The notes under the pieces were generated by a model, which was not told where the DNA came from, ran no database searches, and saw only the letters and a list, made by a program, of their open reading frames with translations. 25,613 nucleotides of DNA from NCBI RefSeq assembly GCF_036846205.1, contig NZ_DAIUCK010000042.1:1-25613 (forward strand). Direction: 5' to 3'. This document shows positions 22,839-25,613 of the stretch, piece after piece (position 1 is the first letter of the stretch; every line of letters starts with the position of its first letter). The stretch comes from Rhabdothermincola sp036846205 (GTDB lineage: Bacteria > Actinomycetota > Acidimicrobiia > Acidimicrobiales > Acidimicrobilacustridaceae). A program made the translations under genes and the position numbers.

Positions 22839-24407
22839 ATGCCCCGGCGCCCTCCGGGGGGCCGCACCCCTCCCGATCCCCCGACTCCCGGGGCTGGGAT
22901 CGCACCGGGCCGGCAGCCGCCAACCTCGCCGGGAACCGCTGCGCTCCGCCTCCCGCCCGTCGCGTGGGCTGGCCTGGCGACGATCGCAGTGGCCCTGTTC
23001 GCCACCGCGATGCTGGTCGGCACCCGCTACGGGTACCACCGTGACGAGCTGTACTTCATGGCCTGCGGGCAGCGATTGGCCTGGGGGTACGTCGACCAGC
23101 CCCCGTTCACCCCTGCGGTGGCCAGGCTCGCCAGCGAGGTGTTCGGCAACTCGCTGCCGGGGTTGCGGGTCTTCCCCGCCCTCGCCGGCGTCGCGGTCCT
23201 GGTGCTCCTGGCGTTGCTCGTGCGCGAGCTCGGTGGTGGCCGGCGAGCCCAGCTCCTCGCGGCCGGCACCGCGGCGCTGATCCCCCTGTTCCACACTCCG
23301 GCGATGGTGCTGAGCACCACGACGTTCGACCTCGTGGTGTGGGGCGCGTGCCTCGTGCTGGCGGCCCGCATGCTGCGCACCGGCGACGACCGGCTCTGGC
23401 TGGCGATCGGCGCGGTGGCCGGGGTGGGGCTGCTCAACAAGCACGCCGTGGTGTTCCTCGTGCTCGGTCTGGTCGCCGGGCTGCTGATGTCCTCCAAGCG
23501 GTCGCTGCTGCTACGACCCACCGCCCTCGCCGGCGGCGTGCTCGCGCTCGCCATCTGGGCACCGAACCTGTGGTGGCAGGCCCGGCACGGCTGGCCCGTC
23601 TTCGAGATGAGCGAGGCGCTGCAAGCCAAGAACGCCAGCGCGCTCGGCATCCTGCTGTGCCTCCCGGGCGTGCTGGTACTGGCGGGTGTCACCTCCGTGG
23701 TGATCTGGGGTCCCGGGCTGTGGTGGCTGGTGCGGGCTCGGGACGCCGCCAGCTTCCGCGCCCTCGGCGGTCTGGCGCTGGTCGTCACCGTGTCGATGAC
23801 CTTCCTGGGGGGCAAATCCTACTACCTGGCGCCGGTGGTCTTCGTCCTGCTCGCCGCCGGGGCGATCGTGATCGAGCGCCAGGACGCCGTCCTGCGTCGG
23901 GTGGCCGTCGCTGCTGCCGTGGCCGCCGGGGTGTTCACCTTGCCGTTCTCGGTCCCGATCCTCCCAGCCGATGCGCTCGGCCCGGTCATCAGCGTGAACG
24001 CGGAGTTCGGGGAGATGTACGGCTGGCCCGAGCTGACCGACCAGCTCGCCGACGCCTATCGCCGCCTCGCGCCCGCCGAGCGGGCTCACGCGGTGGTCCT
24101 CACCGCCAACTACGGCGAGCACGGCGCGGTGGTGCACTACGGCGGCGGTCGAGGTCTGCCCGAGCCCTACAGCGGCCACAACGATCTGTGGTGGTGGGGA
24201 CCTCCACCGGCGACGACCACGGCGGTGGTCGCGGTCGGGCTCCCACCGGAGACGCTGAGCCAGCACTTCCGCTCGGTGGAGGTGGTGGGGTTCGTCACCA
24301 ATCCGGCCGGTCTGGACAACGAGGAGGCCGGGCAACCGATCGTCCTCGCTCGCGGCCCCCTGGCCGGATGGGACGTCATCTGGCCAGCCCTGCGCCGCTA
24401 CGGCTGA
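22839..24407 (+). CDS. GT39 (PMT/ArnT-like) membrane glycosyltransferase
   Basis: The 522-aa polytopic membrane protein has a ~40-residue Pro-rich cytoplasmic start, then about ten hydrophobic segments from residue 42 to about 375, then a ~140-residue soluble C-terminal domain. The first outer loop holds HRDELYFMACGQRLAWGYVDQPPF, with the Asp-Glu pair at 69-70. This is the signature of the PMT_2/dolichyl-phosphate-mannose glycosyltransferase family (PF13231 type). It should transfer a sugar from a polyprenyl-phosphate donor to a lipid, glycan or protein outside the membrane. The acceptor is unknown; the Thr-rich exported proteins nearby are possible targets. It lies nine bases after the AAA+ gene and converges with the next gene. 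Confidence 0.9.
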   Translation: MPRRPPGGRTPPDPPTPGAGIAPGRQPPTSPGTAALRLPPVAWAGLATIAVALFATAMLVGTRYGYHRDELYFMACGQRLAWGYVDQPPFTPAVARLASEVFGNSLPGLRVFPALAGVAVLVLLALLVRELGGGRRAQLLAAGTAALIPLFHTPAMVLSTTTFDLVVWGACLVLAARMLRTGDDRLWLAIGAVAGVGLLNKHAVVFLVLGLVAGLLMSSKRSLLLRPTALAGGVLALAIWAPNLWWQARHGWPVFEMSEALQAKNASALGILLCLPGVLVLAGVTSVVIWGPGLWWLVRARDAASFRALGGLALVVTVSMTFLGGKSYYLAPVVFVLLAAGAIVIERQDAVLRRVAVAAAVAAGVFTLPFSVPILPADALGPVISVNAEFGEMYGWPELTDQLADAYRRLAPAERAHAVVLTANYGEHGAVVHYGGGRGLPEPYSGHNDLWWWGPPPATTTAVVAVGLPPETLSQHFRSVEVVGFVTNPAGLDNEEAGQPIVLARGPLAGWDVIWPALRRYG

Positions 24408-24416
24408 ACCCGGCGG

Positions 24417-25151
24417 TCACCCGCTGAGCACACCGTGGAGGGCGCTGCTCAGGGCCACGAACTCCTCCAGCTCGGCCGGCATGAGCACCCCGAGCACCCG
24501 GCCCATCATGGCGTCGGTGGCCGCTTCGGCGGACGCCCAAGCCTCGGCCACGCCAGCCACGTCGGGGTAGGGCTCGGGCCAGCCGAAGATGCCGGCCATG
24601 TACGGCGTCCTCACCAGTACCGCTTCGAGAGGCGTCAGACCGGCGGCGAGCACCGCTGCGCCGTGCAGTGCCGCCCGGAGCTCCCGCAGGCCGTTCATGC
24701 GATGGACCGCCAGGGCGCTGGCGTCATCGGCCGGGGGCTCCTCCAGCGCCCGCCACCCGGCGAACAGCGGCGCTCCGGCCGGGCTCGCCGCCTCGACCAC
24801 CTGCCCGGCGAGCGCCGCCAACCGAGCGGCGTCGACGTCAGCGGGCACGTGCTCCCGCGCCCAGTCGTGGCACGCCGCCGCCCAGGCCGCTGCCGCGTCG
24901 CGGCGTGACATCACCGAGGCACTGGCTTCCCACATCCGGCGCACCGTGGGCGGGTGGAAGAAAACGAAGGCCGCGGCGACGACGTCCGCGTCGACCTCAC
25001 CCAGCGCGGCCCCTCGACCGGCCACGTAGAAGTCCATGCCGTCGAAGCCCAGCTCCGCCCCCCTTGCATAGGTGCTCGGGGCCAGCATGAACAGACTCGA
25101 GATCCCGCCGACCGCCTCGGCCGAGGCTCGCGCTGCATCTTCCGGTGTCAT
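24417..25151 (-). CDS. SCO6745-family protein
   Basis: The 244-aa soluble, Ala-rich helical protein matches the actinobacterial SCO6745 family: an N-terminal helix, GAELGFDGMDFYVAGRGAALGEVDADVVAAAFVFFHP (about 32-68), RMNGLRELRAALH and a MAGIFGWPEPYP string. Members are common in Streptomyces and mycobacteria, and some annotations call them helix-turn-helix proteins, but there is no established function. There is no signal peptide or metal motif. ATG 25151 lacks a ribosome site; TAAGAT eight bases upstream fits a leaderless start. It converges on the GT39 gene with nine bases between. Confidence 0.82.
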   Translation of the reverse strand: MTPEDAARASAEAVGGISSLFMLAPSTYARGAELGFDGMDFYVAGRGAALGEVDADVVAAAFVFFHPPTVRRMWEASASVMSRRDAAAAWAAACHDWAREHVPADVDAARLAALAGQVVEAASPAGAPLFAGWRALEEPPADDASALAVHRMNGLRELRAALHGAAVLAAGLTPLEAVLVRTPYMAGIFGWPEPYPDVAGVAEAWASAEAATDAMMGRVLGVLMPAELEEFVALSSALHGVLSG

Positions 25152-25159
25152 GGACCGGC

Positions 25160-25165
25160 ATCTTA
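25160..25165 (-). promoter_or_regulatory. Candidate -10 (TAAGAT) for the SCO6745-family gene
   Basis: TAAGAT, five of six matches to TATAAT, ends eight bases before ATG 25151 on the minus strand, placing the transcript start at or next to the ATG. No -35 match is seen at the usual distance. Confidence 0.45.
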
Positions 25166-25202
25166 CGGAACGGTGATGCCCCGGCGGCTCGGGTGGGGAC
25201 CT

Positions 25203-25613
25203 TCAGCGTCCGGTGACCGACCAGTGCCACGGTTCGCTCGGGAGGTTGATGAAGCCGAAGCGCCCCGCGTTGGCGGCCATCCACTGGAAGGCCGGGCTGT
25301 CACGGCTCACGATCGCCCGGCCATTCCAGGTGAAGTCGACCGCCAGGCCCCGCTCGTGCATCGAAGTCCCGGGAATGGCGGTCGGTGGCGTACACAGGCT
25401 GGCGGGCATCTCGTAGATCGCGTAGGCGCTGGTGCCGCAGTTCTGGCGTCGCAGGGCGATCTGCTGGTTGATGTCCCGGTAGCCGCTCCCACCCAGGACG
25501 AACCCGTCCGCGGCCGCCGCGGCGAGCAGCGCTTCGAGCTGGTCCGCGATCGAGGCGGCCACGGTGATCCCGCGCACGGTGCGCAGGGGCGGCGCGCTGA
25601 CAGGAGGTGGGGG
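25203..25613 (-). CDS. VanY-like D-Ala-D-Ala carboxypeptidase domain protein (5' partial)
   Basis: The frame stays open to the right edge, so the gene is cut; 136 residues are visible, and the GTG at 25577 is an internal Val rather than a likely start because a Pro-rich linker precedes it. The domain holds the LAS-peptidase (VanY, PF02557-type) signatures: SGYRDINQQIALRRQNCG, then SMHERGLAVDF with the His and Asp zinc ligands, and EPWHWS with the catalytic Glu and third zinc ligand. The active site therefore looks complete. It should trim D-alanine or other cross-linking bonds in peptidoglycan outside the cell. The Pro-rich region at the edge (PPPPVSAPP) suggests a linker after a signal peptide, a membrane helix or another domain. 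Confidence 0.9.
   Translation of the reverse strand, partial: PPPPVSAPPLRTVRGITVAASIADQLEALLAAAAADGFVLGGSGYRDINQQIALRRQNCGTSAYAIYEMPASLCTPPTAIPGTSMHERGLAVDFTWNGRAIVSRDSPAFQWMAANAGRFGFINLPSEPWHWSVTGR

Overview
The window is GC-rich, with strong G/C bias at third codon positions, frequent GTG starts, 4-bp stop/start overlaps, several apparently leaderless genes, Cys-anchored lipoproteins and an LPxTG surface protein. This points to a high-GC Actinomycetota. The GWALDPD-repeat CAP protein, the partner-switching sigma operon and the many Thr/Pro-rich exported proteins suggest an Acidimicrobiia-type lineage, but that is inference and no marker gene is present to fix it. There is no rRNA, tRNA, CRISPR array, transposase or integrase. 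The window looks like ordinary chromosome from a draft assembly, with one 100-N gap at 3204-3303.

Layout. 1-1094: 3' part of a GGDEF-EAL cyclic-di-GMP protein. 1104-5440 (minus): a very large LPxTG surface protein (vWA, a SpaA-like Ig module, DUF11-type repeats), translationally coupled to a small LpqH-like lipoprotein; the gap lies inside its repeats. 5755-6027 (minus): a mini exported protein with an ICHxT motif. 6146-7165 (minus): a stand-alone LigD-type polymerase domain. 7202-9865: a copper module with copZ and copB divergent around a CsoR-like operator, and a SHOCT membrane protein overlapping copB. A perfect 32-bp palindrome separates it from Hsp20 at 9915-10376 (minus). 10432-11654 (minus): a methyltransferase coupled to a DsbA-like protein. 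11796-13802 (minus): a secreted fibronectin type III protein with a KstR/TetR-like operator in its promoter. 13946-14377: a zinc-ribbon-like hypothetical. 14467-15960 (minus): an rsbV-rsbW-sigma operon. 16088-17569: a secreted CAP protein with three GWALDPD repeats. 17942-18715: an exported protein of unknown family with clear promoter, ribosome binding site and terminator signals. 18900-21406: three uncharacterised exported or lipid-anchored proteins. 21474-24407: an AAA+ ATPase followed by a GT39-like membrane glycosyltransferase. 24417-25151: a SCO6745-family protein. 25203-25613: a VanY-like peptidase running off the edge.

Taken together the window is dominated by cell-envelope and stress functions: about nine products are exported, lipidated or surface-anchored, and Hsp20, copper efflux and a SigB/SigF-type switch sit among them. 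No single unmistakable new multi-gene system is visible. The best leads are the CAP-linked C-x17-C repeat, the 257-aa exported protein, the winged-helix AAA+ ATPase, the anti-sigma factor with a degenerate kinase box, the operator-in-spacer promoters at 7454-7483 and 13890-13918, and a recurring leaderless start signature.
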